This document shows, piece by piece, positions 35,980 through 45,181 of a stretch of DNA of 64,000 bases. Within the stretch, counting starts at the first letter, position 1. Each line of letters starts with the position of its first letter. Under the pieces are notes generated by a model that saw only the letters and a program-made list of their open reading frames with translations, was not told the origin of the DNA and ran no database searches. This DNA comes from CAZSSH01 sp964609825 (GTDB lineage Bacteria > Verrucomicrobiota > Lentisphaeria > Victivallales > Victivallaceae). Where the stretch lies: assembly GCA_964609825.1 (NCBI GenBank), contig CAZSSH010000010.1:629015-693014 (forward strand), written 5' to 3'. A program made the translations under genes and the position numbers.

Positions 35980-36617
35980 TACCGTCCCGGAGCGGGAAGC
36001 TCCGCCTCCACCGTTAAAAGTTTATTGAGATCAATCTTGCCGGCCAAATAATCATTGGCCGCCGTTTGGAAATCCTCATTGTCGGCAATCCGTCCGGGGA
36101 GCTCCGCCACTTTAATTTTGGCGCCGATCAACTCATATTGACTTAACAGCGCTTCCGCCGATGAAGTGGCGTCTTTGGCAGTCGCATCCGCCGCTTTTTG
36201 CCAGAGGGCAAGACGCATATAAGCGTCCGTACCGGGGGTCGCACGCACATTGTTGGCACGGCGGTAAAGCTGCATCATGGCTTCATTGACGCGAATTTGC
36301 GCCAATGTTTGCTGATAAAAGCTCAAGTTGGCGGATGACCTGACGATTACGCCGGCCAATTTGGCTTGCTCATCATACAACGCCAACAATTCGGGCGTCG
36401 CGGGTTGCATGCGAGCGCGCATACCGCCCATATTGGCCATACCGCCGGGGCCCTGCCGGGGAGCATCCGGCACGGGTGCGCTCATTACAACCGGCACCTG
36501 ACCGTCACCCTTAAAAATCTTGAGCAACTGCCCGGCCATGTGAAACGCCAGACAAACAATTAATGACACCAACAGGGCAATGGCCAACGTTTTTTTTTCG
36601 CCGGAAGCAACTTTCAT
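35979..36617 (-). CDS. Unknown single-helix envelope protein
   Basis: The 212-residue protein has one membrane helix (about 11-34: AIALLVSLIVCLAFHMAGQLL). A Pro/Gly/Met-rich linker (PGGMANMGGMRARM) follows, then a helical, Ala/Leu-rich soluble domain. No known family motif is seen. It is divergent from the ECF sigma gene and coupled to the small Cys-rich gene. The two may form an envelope pair, which is an inference from coupling only. Confidence 0.6.
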   Translation of the reverse strand: MKVASGEKKTLAIALLVSLIVCLAFHMAGQLLKIFKGDGQVPVVMSAPVPDAPRQGPGGMANMGGMRARMQPATPELLALYDEQAKLAGVIVRSSANLSFYQQTLAQIRVNEAMMQLYRRANNVRATPGTDAYMRLALWQKAADATAKDATSSAEALLSQYELIGAKIKVAELPGRIADNEDFQTAANDYLAGKIDLNKLLTVEAELPAPGR

Positions 36618-36716
36618 AATCTATCCTTATCCTTACAGGGGTTACTGATCTTCGATACTTAAAACGCCCGGATCGTTTAAAATATTGTAAAGAAGAGTTA
36701 ATTTTACAAAAAAAAT

Positions 36717-36744
36717 TTGATTTTTTACATTAACACGGTATCTT
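36717..36744 (+). promoter_or_regulatory. Predicted promoter of the ECF sigma operon
   Basis: TTGATT (36717-36722), 16-base spacer, TATCTT (36739-36744). An autoregulated ECF-type promoter could not be told apart by eye. The start codon at 36803 is 58 bases downstream. Confidence 0.35.
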
Positions 36745-36802
36745 ATCACTAATATTACCGCACCTCGTGCGTCATATGTTTGAACACAACGGAAATAATA
36801 CT

Positions 36803-37303
36803 ATGGCCGACCCCGAAACATTGACAAAATTGATCCAGCGTTATCAGCGTGAGTTGCTGGCGTACGCCAACTTTTTACTCGGCGACCGTCACGAGGCGGA
36901 GGATGTCGTGCAGCAAGGATTTCTGGCCTTGTTTCGCTGCGGCGTTGAGCGCATCGACAATCACCGCGCCTGGCTGTATAAAACCGTGCGCAATTGCTGC
37001 GTCAGTTTGCGGCGCAAACAAAAGAAAATCATGTGCGTGGCCGAAGTCCCCGAGGAGCCCGGCGCTTTTGCAGCCTCCGCCGGCGAGGCGCTGCAAAAAG
37101 CCGACGATTTGCGCCTCATGCGTGAAGCCATCGACGCGTTGCCGGAGAAATACCGTGAAATCATCATTTTAAAATATATGCAAAATCTGTCCTACAAACA
37201 AATTTCGGAAATCACCGGCCTCACGCCGTCGCATGTCGGTGTGATTTTGTTTGAGTCGATCCAAAAGTTACGCAAAGTCAACAGCAAGGAGTTTATATCA
37301 TGA
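36803..37303 (+). CDS. ECF-type RNA polymerase sigma factor
   Basis: The 166-residue protein has sigma-70 region 2 (LLAYANFLLGDRHEAEDVVQQGFLALF, and RAWLYKTVRNCC) and region 4 (LPEKYREIIILKYMQNLSYKQISEITGLTPSHVGVILFESI), with no region 3. The start at 36803 has GGAA eight bases upstream; 36767 and 36776 are alternatives. The next gene begins within its stop (ATGA) and has an anti-sigma zinc finger, the classic pair. Confidence 0.9.
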   Translation: MADPETLTKLIQRYQRELLAYANFLLGDRHEAEDVVQQGFLALFRCGVERIDNHRAWLYKTVRNCCVSLRRKQKKIMCVAEVPEEPGAFAASAGEALQKADDLRLMREAIDALPEKYREIIILKYMQNLSYKQISEITGLTPSHVGVILFESIQKLRKVNSKEFIS

Positions 37304-39330
37304 AGTGTCAGGATATCCGTAAGCTCCTCTTGGATGAAATCAACGGCGAGCTTGACCACAAGCAAAAGGCCGAACTGGAGGCGCATCTGGCAACCTGCCC
37401 GGATTGCCTCAAACTGTCCGCCGAATATCAGGAAACCATCAAACTTTGCCGCGCCGCGCTGGATCGCTCCCAAGCGCCGCAAAGTTTGAATGCCGAGGCC
37501 ATTGCCGAACTTTTGGAGCAAGCGGAGCAAGCGCCCCAAGTCCGCAAAAACTGGACCAAACGCATTCTTGCCTATGCGGCGGTTTTTACTATTTTAGTCG
37601 TGTTGAGCGGTATGCTGCTCCCCGCATTGAATACCCCCCGGGAAAAAGCCCGCAGAATCGCCGCAATGAATTTGCAAAAATATAACAAAGAGAGCATCGA
37701 CGAGCGAAGCGATAACGGCGTTCCCCTCGCCGCCACGGCCGACGAGAGCCCGGTCTCGGGGTCCGCCATGGCCGGTGCCGCTGTCTCAGCCAAAGCCGAA
37801 TTTGCCGTGGCAACTGCCCCTGCCGCCCCCCCCGCCCCGCCGGTGCCGGCCGCCGCCCCCGTTGCCGCCAAAGCACTCGGTCAGCCAAGAGCCATGGCCG
37901 CAGCCAAACCGGCTGCCGTGCTTAGCGAATCCAACACCCCGGCCCGAGCCAAGGTCAAAATGGCCGCCGGCAAAGCGGCCGGAGATGTCAAAGAGTTGGA
38001 GTTTACCGACGCCGATCAGCTCAAAAAAGCCGAGGATAAATCATACAAACGTGACAACGAAGCGAGTTTGATCCCCATGCCGGTGTCCCCCTTGGCGCTC
38101 ACGGAGACGGCAAGCAATCCCTTCTCCACTTTTTCGATCGACACCGACAACACCAGCTTTGTCCTGACGCGCGACCTCTTGCGCCAGCGGGTCAAACCGG
38201 ACGGCATCCTCATCAAGCCTGAGGAATTCATCAACTTTTTTGACTACAATTACCCCGAGCCCGCGCCGGGAGATGTTTTCAGCTGTACGACGGCCTTGTT
38301 TAAAAACCCGTTCCGTCCCGACCGCCGCGAACTCATCATCGGCATCCAGGCCCGAAACAGCGGCGCCAAGCCGGGCGAACAAAGCAGCTTTGAGCTGATC
38401 GTCGACGCCTCCGGCTCGATGGTGCTCAACAACCGCTGGACCCCGGCGGTGCAATGCATCGACGCTTTGCGCCAAAAACTCGGGCCCAACGACCGCCTTA
38501 ATGTCACTTACAGCCATGACGGCGATAAAATGCCCGGCGGCCAAAGCAAAATCATTGAGCAACTCATTGCCATCCAGCACAAGCTTGAGCACCAAAAGCA
38601 CCCTGCCCGCCAACGCATCATCGTCTTGACCGACGGCGACGAGCTGCCGCCGGGGCCGGACATCGAGAGCGCGGCACTGACCGCCGCCGAAGCTTTGCGA
38701 AGCGTGGGAGCGCCCGTCACCATCATCGGTTTCGGCCAATTTCAAAACCCGCGCTTTTGGGAAAAAATCGCCGAAAAAAGCGGCGGCAGTCTGGTCTACG
38801 TCGACAGCGCCGAGGAGGTCGAGCGGATTTTCAGTCAAGAATTTGACCGCCGGTTTCAAACCGTCGCCGACGATGTCAAAATCCAAGTCGAGTTCAACCC
38901 CGCCGCCGTCAAAGCTTACCGGTTGGTCGGTTACCGCGAGCGGCTGATGCGCGCCGAGGATTTCCGCAACGACAAAGTGCGCGCCTCCCCGGTCGGCCCG
39001 GGTCAGGAGGTCACGGCCAACTATGAGTTGGAGCTCTCCGACAGTATCCGCCCCGAGTCGGCGGTCGCCAAAGTAATTTTGCGCTACCGGCCGCAGCACG
39101 GCTTCGGCTTTGAGGAGCGCGAATATACGGTGCTCGCCAAAGATATGTATCCCGAGCTAGGCAAGGTCCCGGCGGATATCGTTCTCGCCTTTGCAGCCGG
39201 CGAGTTTGCCGAATCGCTCAAGTACGCCAATGTGGAAAACATCGCGCAACCGGCGGGCATCATCGCCATATTGTCCCCGGCGCACATTAAAAACGCGCAA
39301 TTGTTGGAGTTGCTCAATCTGGCAAAATAA
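37300..39330 (+). CDS. Anti-sigma zinc finger / transmembrane / von Willebrand A fusion (YfbK-like)
   Basis: Residues 1-50 hold an anti-sigma zinc finger: Cys3, and HLATCPDC with His29, Cys33 and Cys36. One membrane helix follows (about 89-107), then an Ala/Pro-rich linker (about 140-230). The VWA region (about 250-500) has LIVDASGSM (MIDAS DxSxS), TDGDELPPG and a DUF3520-type C-terminal part (VKIQVEFNPAAVKAYRLVGY). E. coli YfbK has the VWA and DUF3520 parts but is not an anti-sigma factor. Right after the helix MLLPALNTPREKARR resembles the pseudopilin neck. It would sense an outer signal through VWA and hold the sigma factor. Confidence 0.85.
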   Translation: MKCQDIRKLLLDEINGELDHKQKAELEAHLATCPDCLKLSAEYQETIKLCRAALDRSQAPQSLNAEAIAELLEQAEQAPQVRKNWTKRILAYAAVFTILVVLSGMLLPALNTPREKARRIAAMNLQKYNKESIDERSDNGVPLAATADESPVSGSAMAGAAVSAKAEFAVATAPAAPPAPPVPAAAPVAAKALGQPRAMAAAKPAAVLSESNTPARAKVKMAAGKAAGDVKELEFTDADQLKKAEDKSYKRDNEASLIPMPVSPLALTETASNPFSTFSIDTDNTSFVLTRDLLRQRVKPDGILIKPEEFINFFDYNYPEPAPGDVFSCTTALFKNPFRPDRRELIIGIQARNSGAKPGEQSSFELIVDASGSMVLNNRWTPAVQCIDALRQKLGPNDRLNVTYSHDGDKMPGGQSKIIEQLIAIQHKLEHQKHPARQRIIVLTDGDELPPGPDIESAALTAAEALRSVGAPVTIIGFGQFQNPRFWEKIAEKSGGSLVYVDSAEEVERIFSQEFDRRFQTVADDVKIQVEFNPAAVKAYRLVGYRERLMRAEDFRNDKVRASPVGPGQEVTANYELELSDSIRPESAVAKVILRYRPQHGFGFEEREYTVLAKDMYPELGKVPADIVLAFAAGEFAESLKYANVENIAQPAGIIAILSPAHIKNAQLLELLNLAK

Positions 39331-39352
39331 CCGCCCGGTCGAAAGGAAGATT

Positions 39353-42300
39353 ATGAAAAAGCTCTTGTCCGCTCTGTTGATCGCGATTGCTCCCGTGCTT
39401 GGCGCCATCGCTCCGCTGCCCCCCGTGCTCCCGGCCGAGACCGTCACCGCCGACCGCATCGGGCTTGCCGTCAGCACCCGCTCGGACAATACCGCCAGCG
39501 TCAAAGCCGAAATTATGTTGGAAGTCAAGGAGCCCGGAAAAGTGCTGCTGATCGGCAATCAACCGCTGAGCGCCGGAGTCAATGAGTGCACCGTGCGCGG
39601 CAGCCGCAGCCACTTTTGGAGCGCCAAACCCAAGGCCAATTTGGAGGCGATCGGCGACAACTTGATTTTAAATGTCGAGGAGCCGGGCAAATTTGAGATT
39701 TCGCTTGATTTATTGCTCCCGGTCAATATTGACGGCGCCAAACGGCAGCTCAACTTTGAGCTGATCCCGACATTGCAGGGCAAAGTCAGTCTCAAACTCG
39801 AGGACAACGCCGTCAACCCGGAGCTCAAAAATGCGATCAAGGTCGACAATCAGGCCAACGAGTGGATCTGGAACGGGCCGCGTTTTGAGCTCGTTTGGGA
39901 GCAAAGTTTGAGCAGTGTCAACCAAGCGGTGGTCGACTGCAAGCTCACCAGCGCCGTCGCGGTGAGCCATACCTTGGTCAAAACGTGCACCCTTGCCGCC
40001 TTTAAAGTCAATCGCGGCAGCCTGAGCCAAGTCGGGTTCCTTGTCCCCGCCGACAGCAACTTGAGCAATGTCATCGCCCGCAGCGGAGAAGCCGTGTTGT
40101 GGCAGTTTGACCCCGCAAGCCGCCGCCTCACGGTCAGCGCCAAGGATAAATTCGCCGCCAATTTTGAGCTTTTAATCACCAGCGAACGGACGCTTAAGGA
40201 GCTTCCCGGCAACTTTACGCTGCAATTGACCACCCCCGTCGGCATCACTCCCGCCGGGTCGGAAATCGTCGTCGGCAGCAAAAACGGCCTCAAGCTGGAG
40301 CCCGTCAAACAAACCAACCTCGTGCAGTCGGCCGAATCCCCGGAGTTGCGCAAATTTTACCGGGATGTCCTCGGCGACGCGGCCAATCTCAATTTTTATA
40401 CCAACAGCAACGATTTTTCGGCCGAGTTTGCCGTCAATCTCATTAAGCCGGATTTTTCAGCCGAGAGCATGACCCAGCTCAAGTTGGAGGACAACCGCCT
40501 TCAGTTGTGCTTTGATGCAAAAATGGAAATCCGCGAAGCGCCGCTCCGGGAACTGGAGATTTTGTTTGACCGCAAACTCAATTTCAGCCGTGTCATCTCC
40601 GACCGCATCCGGCCGCAGGATTATACCGTAAGTTCCGTCTCCGATCAGCAAAACAAGCTCAAGCTCACCTTGCCTGCCGACACCGTCGGAGCGCTGGAGT
40701 TTTCGCTCCTCTTTGAGTGCGAGCAAAAAAGCGATGCCAAACTCGATCTCTCGGGGCTCCAGATTACCGACATTCGCAATCTCCGGGGCAACCTTTTGGT
40801 CATTACCGAAAAAGGCATCCGCATCAACAACCTCAAAACCGGGGGGTTGACGCCGATTCACAGCTCCAATCTCGCAGTCAAGATCAACAACCTTAATTTA
40901 TCCTTTCTCTACCGCAATGCTCCGTGGCGACTCGCCGGTGACATCGAGCTCCTGCCGCGCAACATCGGCGGCGAAGTTTTCAGCTTGATCTCCATCGGCG
41001 AAAACAATATCTCGGGGCTCACCTTGTTTAACTGGCATCTGACCGGCGCACCCGCCAATAAGTTCGTCTTTCAGCTCTCCAAACAATATGAAAATGTCGT
41101 ATTTTCCGGTCTTCCGATCGTCGGCAGCAAAAAAATTGCGGGCAACCCCGGCGATCCCTTTGACCGCTACGAAATCGAGTTTCGCAACAAGTTAAGCGGC
41201 CCGGTGGCGCTCCTGGTCTCTTATGAGATCATCCGCAAGGATCAAAACACCATTGATGCCGGAGTCATCCACTGTCTCAACTCAGAGCCGGAAACCGTCT
41301 TTGTCGCCGTCTCCGGCCCCAAAAGCATCCGCACCCGGGCGGTCAAAACCGGCGATCAGCAAAAAGCGATCACTATCGATCAGCTGCCGCCGGAGTACGC
41401 CGCTTTGATCGGCAACCCGGTAAGTTTGCTCTTTCGCTCCAACGTCCCCGGCGAAGTCTGCCAAATCGAGCTCTCACCGCTTGACAAAGTAAAAAGTGCC
41501 CCGCTGGTTATCACCAACGCCGACATCAATGCCACACTTGACCGCAACGGCAACGCGGTGTTTCGCGCCGCGCTCAATGTCTCCAACGCTTCCTGCCAGT
41601 TCGTCGCCGTTACGCTGCCCGCCGGGAGCAAGGTTTGGGAAACCAAGGTCAACGGCGTCATCGAGCGCTCCAACGTTTCCGGCGACAACAAACTTTTGAT
41701 CCCGGTCATACGCACCAAGTCGCCGCAGGAGTCGGTCCTGGTGGAGTTTACCTATGCGATGAATTTCAGCGACTTAACCAAAATTTCCAAGCTCGAGTTC
41801 CCGCTGGTCCAGTTTGACGCGCCGGTGCTGGCCCGGAGCTTGACCGTGACCGCCCCCGACGATGTCGCGTTGCGCGCCGAAAACATGCTTGCAACCCCCG
41901 GCGAACAGATACTGCCGGTAGTCCGCTGCATTTTGTGGGGCATCGGCGCACTCATTTTGCTGGCGGGAATGTTGCTGGTCAAAGCGGTGGCGGAGGGCCG
42001 CCGTAAGCTCAAAATTTTTGCCGTTACGCTCACCGCGTTATTAACATTGGCGGGCGTCTTGTTTGCCCTTGCCATCGTAATTTTGCAAGCACAGTTGACC
42101 CGCCACACAGTAACGCTCACCGGCAATATGGAGCTACCGCCCGGCGGACAAATGATCCACCTTGGCGTGACTTACTGCAGTGGAGTGCTGTATTACCTTA
42201 AAATGATCAGCTGCAAGCTTGTCTCCCTCGGGCTCCCGCTGCTGCTCCCTCTGATTTTGGTTGTTTTTGCCGTCAAAAAAGTAAAGTCTTCGATCATTTG

Positions 42301-45181
42301 CCTGTTGGCTGTGCTGTGCTTCCCGGTCTTTGGCGGCGAAGTTAACAATTATCAGTATTTGCTCGATGTCAAAAAAGATCAGGCCGTCATCAATGGCACG
42401 GTCAACTTTAAGCTTGACAAAGGCTTCGGCATCAAAATCGGCAACCGTCAACTTTTGCTCAAGGACTTCACCCTCCCCGATGATACCGAGCTTATCCGCA
42501 ACCGCGACGGCGAGTGGTTTTTATACGCCGCCCAAAGCGATGTCGAGGGGACCGCCAGTTTTTCCGGAGTCAGCGCCATCACCGACCGGTCGCTCAAATT
42601 ATATCTGCCGCAGAGCCTCAACGGCAGCACCCTTGTCCGGCTTCCCGCCAACCTCAAGCTCGCCGACCACCGCTGGATGACCGAGCCGACACCCGATGCC
42701 AATGAAACAAAAATCATCTTCCCGGCCGGGACCGGCGATGCTGTGCTCTGCTTTGAGGAAAAGGAAACCGCTGCCAAAGCCCAGCTGCAATCAGTGCTGG
42801 AACAAAAAATCGAGTTCCGCCGCGACGCCGTTTCGCTCGACGTCAAAGCCCGGGTCAACATCGTCCAAAATGCGGTCAATGAGCTCGTATTCACCGTCCC
42901 CGCCAACCTCAAAATCAACCGTTTGTCCGGCAAAGACATCAACTCCTGGTCGCATCAGGGTGACCGCTTAAGTATTTATTTCAACCGAAGTCAAAAAGGA
43001 GAAATCGCCGTTGCCTGGGCCATGACTGAGTTTTGCGGCAAGTTGCCTTACCAGTGGACCTATCGCTCAATCCAGCTTTGCGACGCGGCCAGTGACATTG
43101 CCAACATCGATCTTTACAGTACCCCTGATATCAAAGCCGAAATCGATTACGGCAAAGACTTTACCGCCGCCGGCAAACCGGCGGTCAAAAACTTTATCCA
43201 GTCATTAAGCGGGATATCCGGCGGCCAAATCAAAGTTGCCGTCTCAGAGGTCGTACCCGAAATCTTAACCAACGAGCAAACCGAGGTCCGCTATGAGGAC
43301 GAAAAAGTGACCGTCAACACCCTCTTGCAGCTGGAACTCCTCAAGGGCGGCGTTTTCAGCGTGAGCCTGCGGCTCCCCGACAATTTTGAGGTGATCAAAC
43401 TCACCGGACCCGATCTCGCCTACTGGAGTGAAAGCGCGGTGGACAAGCAAAAAATCACCATCTACTTTAAGCAGCGATTGGAGGGCAAAACTTCACTCAC
43501 GCTCCAGCTGGCAAAGCTTGCCGAAAAGTCGGCGCAAGCGCAAAGCATCCCCAAAATCACAGTCGAAAACGCCGCCAAAGTCACCGGCACGCTGGCCGTA
43601 TTGTGCGAGCGCGGCAATGTCATCAATGTCATCAAGCGTTCCGGCGTTGCCAACAACGACGGCAGCGTCAACAACAACAACAGCCTCTACGGCCGCCTGA
43701 CCGCGCCGGACTGGTCGCTCGTCATCGCCATTGAGCCATCCCCGTTATGGATGCAAGTCGAGACCACACAGACGGTAAAGATCAAACTCAACAGCGTCGA
43801 AAATGAAATCGTCGCCGACTTTAAGATCGAAAACAATCCGGATAAATTTTTGGATGTCGAGCTCCCGGCCAACTGTCTTTACCCCGAGTTTGACGGACGT
43901 TTTGTCAATCGCGCCACATTGCTCGGCAACAATGTCTGGCGCTTGGAGTTTTCGCAAAAAATGGAAAAAAGCTACCGCCTCACCATCCGCAGCCGCCTCA
44001 ACCGTACCGATAAAGGAGTCTTGACCTTGCTCCCGGTACGCTTCCGCAACGCTTCTTCGCAGGCGAATTTGTGCGCGATCCAAGTCTATGACAACTTGGA
44101 GTACAAGCTTGACTCGCTCTCCGGCGATATCAGCCAGGTGAGTTTAAACACGCTGCCGCCATTGCTGGTCGACAAATCGGTTGCCGCTTTCCGCATGCTC
44201 AACCTCGACTGGTCGGCACAAATCAGCACGGTTGCCAATCAAACCGCTGACATGCTCCATATCCAGATCAAAAACATTGACGCCGTCACCCAGATTGCCG
44301 ACAACGGTGTGGTGCTCAACCGGCTCAATCTCGAGTTCGACAACCATCAGCAGCCGTTTTTCCAGCTCCGGCTCCCGGCGCAATTTCAGCTGTGGAGCGT
44401 CAAAGTCAACGAGCTGGCAGTCGAGCCGGTGATTGTCGACGATTTGCTGTCCATCCCAATCGAGAGCAGTCAGGGGCAAACCTTGGAGCTTATTTACTCG
44501 ACTGTCGGCGCCGCCGGACAAAAGGAGCTTAAATTGACACTGCCCGTATTCGGCACGCCGCTCAATGACATCAACTGGCACCTTTACGGTCCGAGAGACA
44601 CCGCAATCAAGCTCAAAAACAGCAATTTGGAGAAAACCGACCAAGGGTACAACACGCTCCGCCCGGTGACCTCCGGCGTCAATGTCGACTCCTATGTTTC
44701 GGCCGGTCGCCAGCTCAAGAGCGCCGCCAATCTGCGCGATTTCAACCGGCAGATGCAAAATGCAATCGACCTCTCCGGCGATGCCGCACTCAAAAATGAC
44801 CTCAAAGGGGAAATGCTGCTCAGCAACCGCGAGCGCAACCGCAGCAACATCGCCACCCGGCAGACGCAATTGGCGCGCAGCAAAGGCGACAGCGAAACCG
44901 CGGCCGCCGGCAACGATCTTGACGCCATCGCCGACAAAATCTTTTTGGTCCAGCAGTCCGGGCACGCCGCGGTAACTCCGGTCAATTTCACCTTTGACTG
45001 TTACGGTCAAAATATCAATCTCAAGCGTGCCATTGAGGTCAATCCCGAGGCGCAGCTCTATGCCGTATGCACACTCCAAAGCGAGCGGCGCCACTGGGGC
45101 GGTATTTTTGCTGCCGTCTTTTTATTGACGGCAATCGTTTTGGTGTATCAACTGGTTAAAATAACGAAGGGGTATCGATGA
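39353..45181 (+). CDS. Giant two-part beta-rich membrane protein of unknown function
   Basis: The 1942-residue protein starts at 39353 (GAAAGGAAG upstream), with a signal peptide MKKLLSALLIAIAPVLGAIA. Residues 20-850 look beta-rich and soluble. Several hydrophobic helices follow (about 858-995), including ICLLAVLCFPVFGG, which looks like a second signal peptide. A further beta-rich part (about 996-1915) ends in a C-terminal helix (FAAVFLLTAIVLVYQLV). I recognise no domain. The pattern suggests fusion of two related exported proteins. It is 22 bases after the VWA gene and overlaps the SGNH gene by ATGA. Confidence 0.75.
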   Translation: MKKLLSALLIAIAPVLGAIAPLPPVLPAETVTADRIGLAVSTRSDNTASVKAEIMLEVKEPGKVLLIGNQPLSAGVNECTVRGSRSHFWSAKPKANLEAIGDNLILNVEEPGKFEISLDLLLPVNIDGAKRQLNFELIPTLQGKVSLKLEDNAVNPELKNAIKVDNQANEWIWNGPRFELVWEQSLSSVNQAVVDCKLTSAVAVSHTLVKTCTLAAFKVNRGSLSQVGFLVPADSNLSNVIARSGEAVLWQFDPASRRLTVSAKDKFAANFELLITSERTLKELPGNFTLQLTTPVGITPAGSEIVVGSKNGLKLEPVKQTNLVQSAESPELRKFYRDVLGDAANLNFYTNSNDFSAEFAVNLIKPDFSAESMTQLKLEDNRLQLCFDAKMEIREAPLRELEILFDRKLNFSRVISDRIRPQDYTVSSVSDQQNKLKLTLPADTVGALEFSLLFECEQKSDAKLDLSGLQITDIRNLRGNLLVITEKGIRINNLKTGGLTPIHSSNLAVKINNLNLSFLYRNAPWRLAGDIELLPRNIGGEVFSLISIGENNISGLTLFNWHLTGAPANKFVFQLSKQYENVVFSGLPIVGSKKIAGNPGDPFDRYEIEFRNKLSGPVALLVSYEIIRKDQNTIDAGVIHCLNSEPETVFVAVSGPKSIRTRAVKTGDQQKAITIDQLPPEYAALIGNPVSLLFRSNVPGEVCQIELSPLDKVKSAPLVITNADINATLDRNGNAVFRAALNVSNASCQFVAVTLPAGSKVWETKVNGVIERSNVSGDNKLLIPVIRTKSPQESVLVEFTYAMNFSDLTKISKLEFPLVQFDAPVLARSLTVTAPDDVALRAENMLATPGEQILPVVRCILWGIGALILLAGMLLVKAVAEGRRKLKIFAVTLTALLTLAGVLFALAIVILQAQLTRHTVTLTGNMELPPGGQMIHLGVTYCSGVLYYLKMISCKLVSLGLPLLLPLILVVFAVKKVKSSIICLLAVLCFPVFGGEVNNYQYLLDVKKDQAVINGTVNFKLDKGFGIKIGNRQLLLKDFTLPDDTELIRNRDGEWFLYAAQSDVEGTASFSGVSAITDRSLKLYLPQSLNGSTLVRLPANLKLADHRWMTEPTPDANETKIIFPAGTGDAVLCFEEKETAAKAQLQSVLEQKIEFRRDAVSLDVKARVNIVQNAVNELVFTVPANLKINRLSGKDINSWSHQGDRLSIYFNRSQKGEIAVAWAMTEFCGKLPYQWTYRSIQLCDAASDIANIDLYSTPDIKAEIDYGKDFTAAGKPAVKNFIQSLSGISGGQIKVAVSEVVPEILTNEQTEVRYEDEKVTVNTLLQLELLKGGVFSVSLRLPDNFEVIKLTGPDLAYWSESAVDKQKITIYFKQRLEGKTSLTLQLAKLAEKSAQAQSIPKITVENAAKVTGTLAVLCERGNVINVIKRSGVANNDGSVNNNNSLYGRLTAPDWSLVIAIEPSPLWMQVETTQTVKIKLNSVENEIVADFKIENNPDKFLDVELPANCLYPEFDGRFVNRATLLGNNVWRLEFSQKMEKSYRLTIRSRLNRTDKGVLTLLPVRFRNASSQANLCAIQVYDNLEYKLDSLSGDISQVSLNTLPPLLVDKSVAAFRMLNLDWSAQISTVANQTADMLHIQIKNIDAVTQIADNGVVLNRLNLEFDNHQQPFFQLRLPAQFQLWSVKVNELAVEPVIVDDLLSIPIESSQGQTLELIYSTVGAAGQKELKLTLPVFGTPLNDINWHLYGPRDTAIKLKNSNLEKTDQGYNTLRPVTSGVNVDSYVSAGRQLKSAANLRDFNRQMQNAIDLSGDAALKNDLKGEMLLSNRERNRSNIATRQTQLARSKGDSETAAAGNDLDAIADKIFLVQQSGHAAVTPVNFTFDCYGQNINLKRAIEVNPEAQLYAVCTLQSERRHWGGIFAAVFLLTAIVLVYQLVKITKGYR

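Noticed and set aside
38041..39099. 352-codon antisense frame over the VWA gene
   Set aside because: Shadow of the VWA domain; no own motif.
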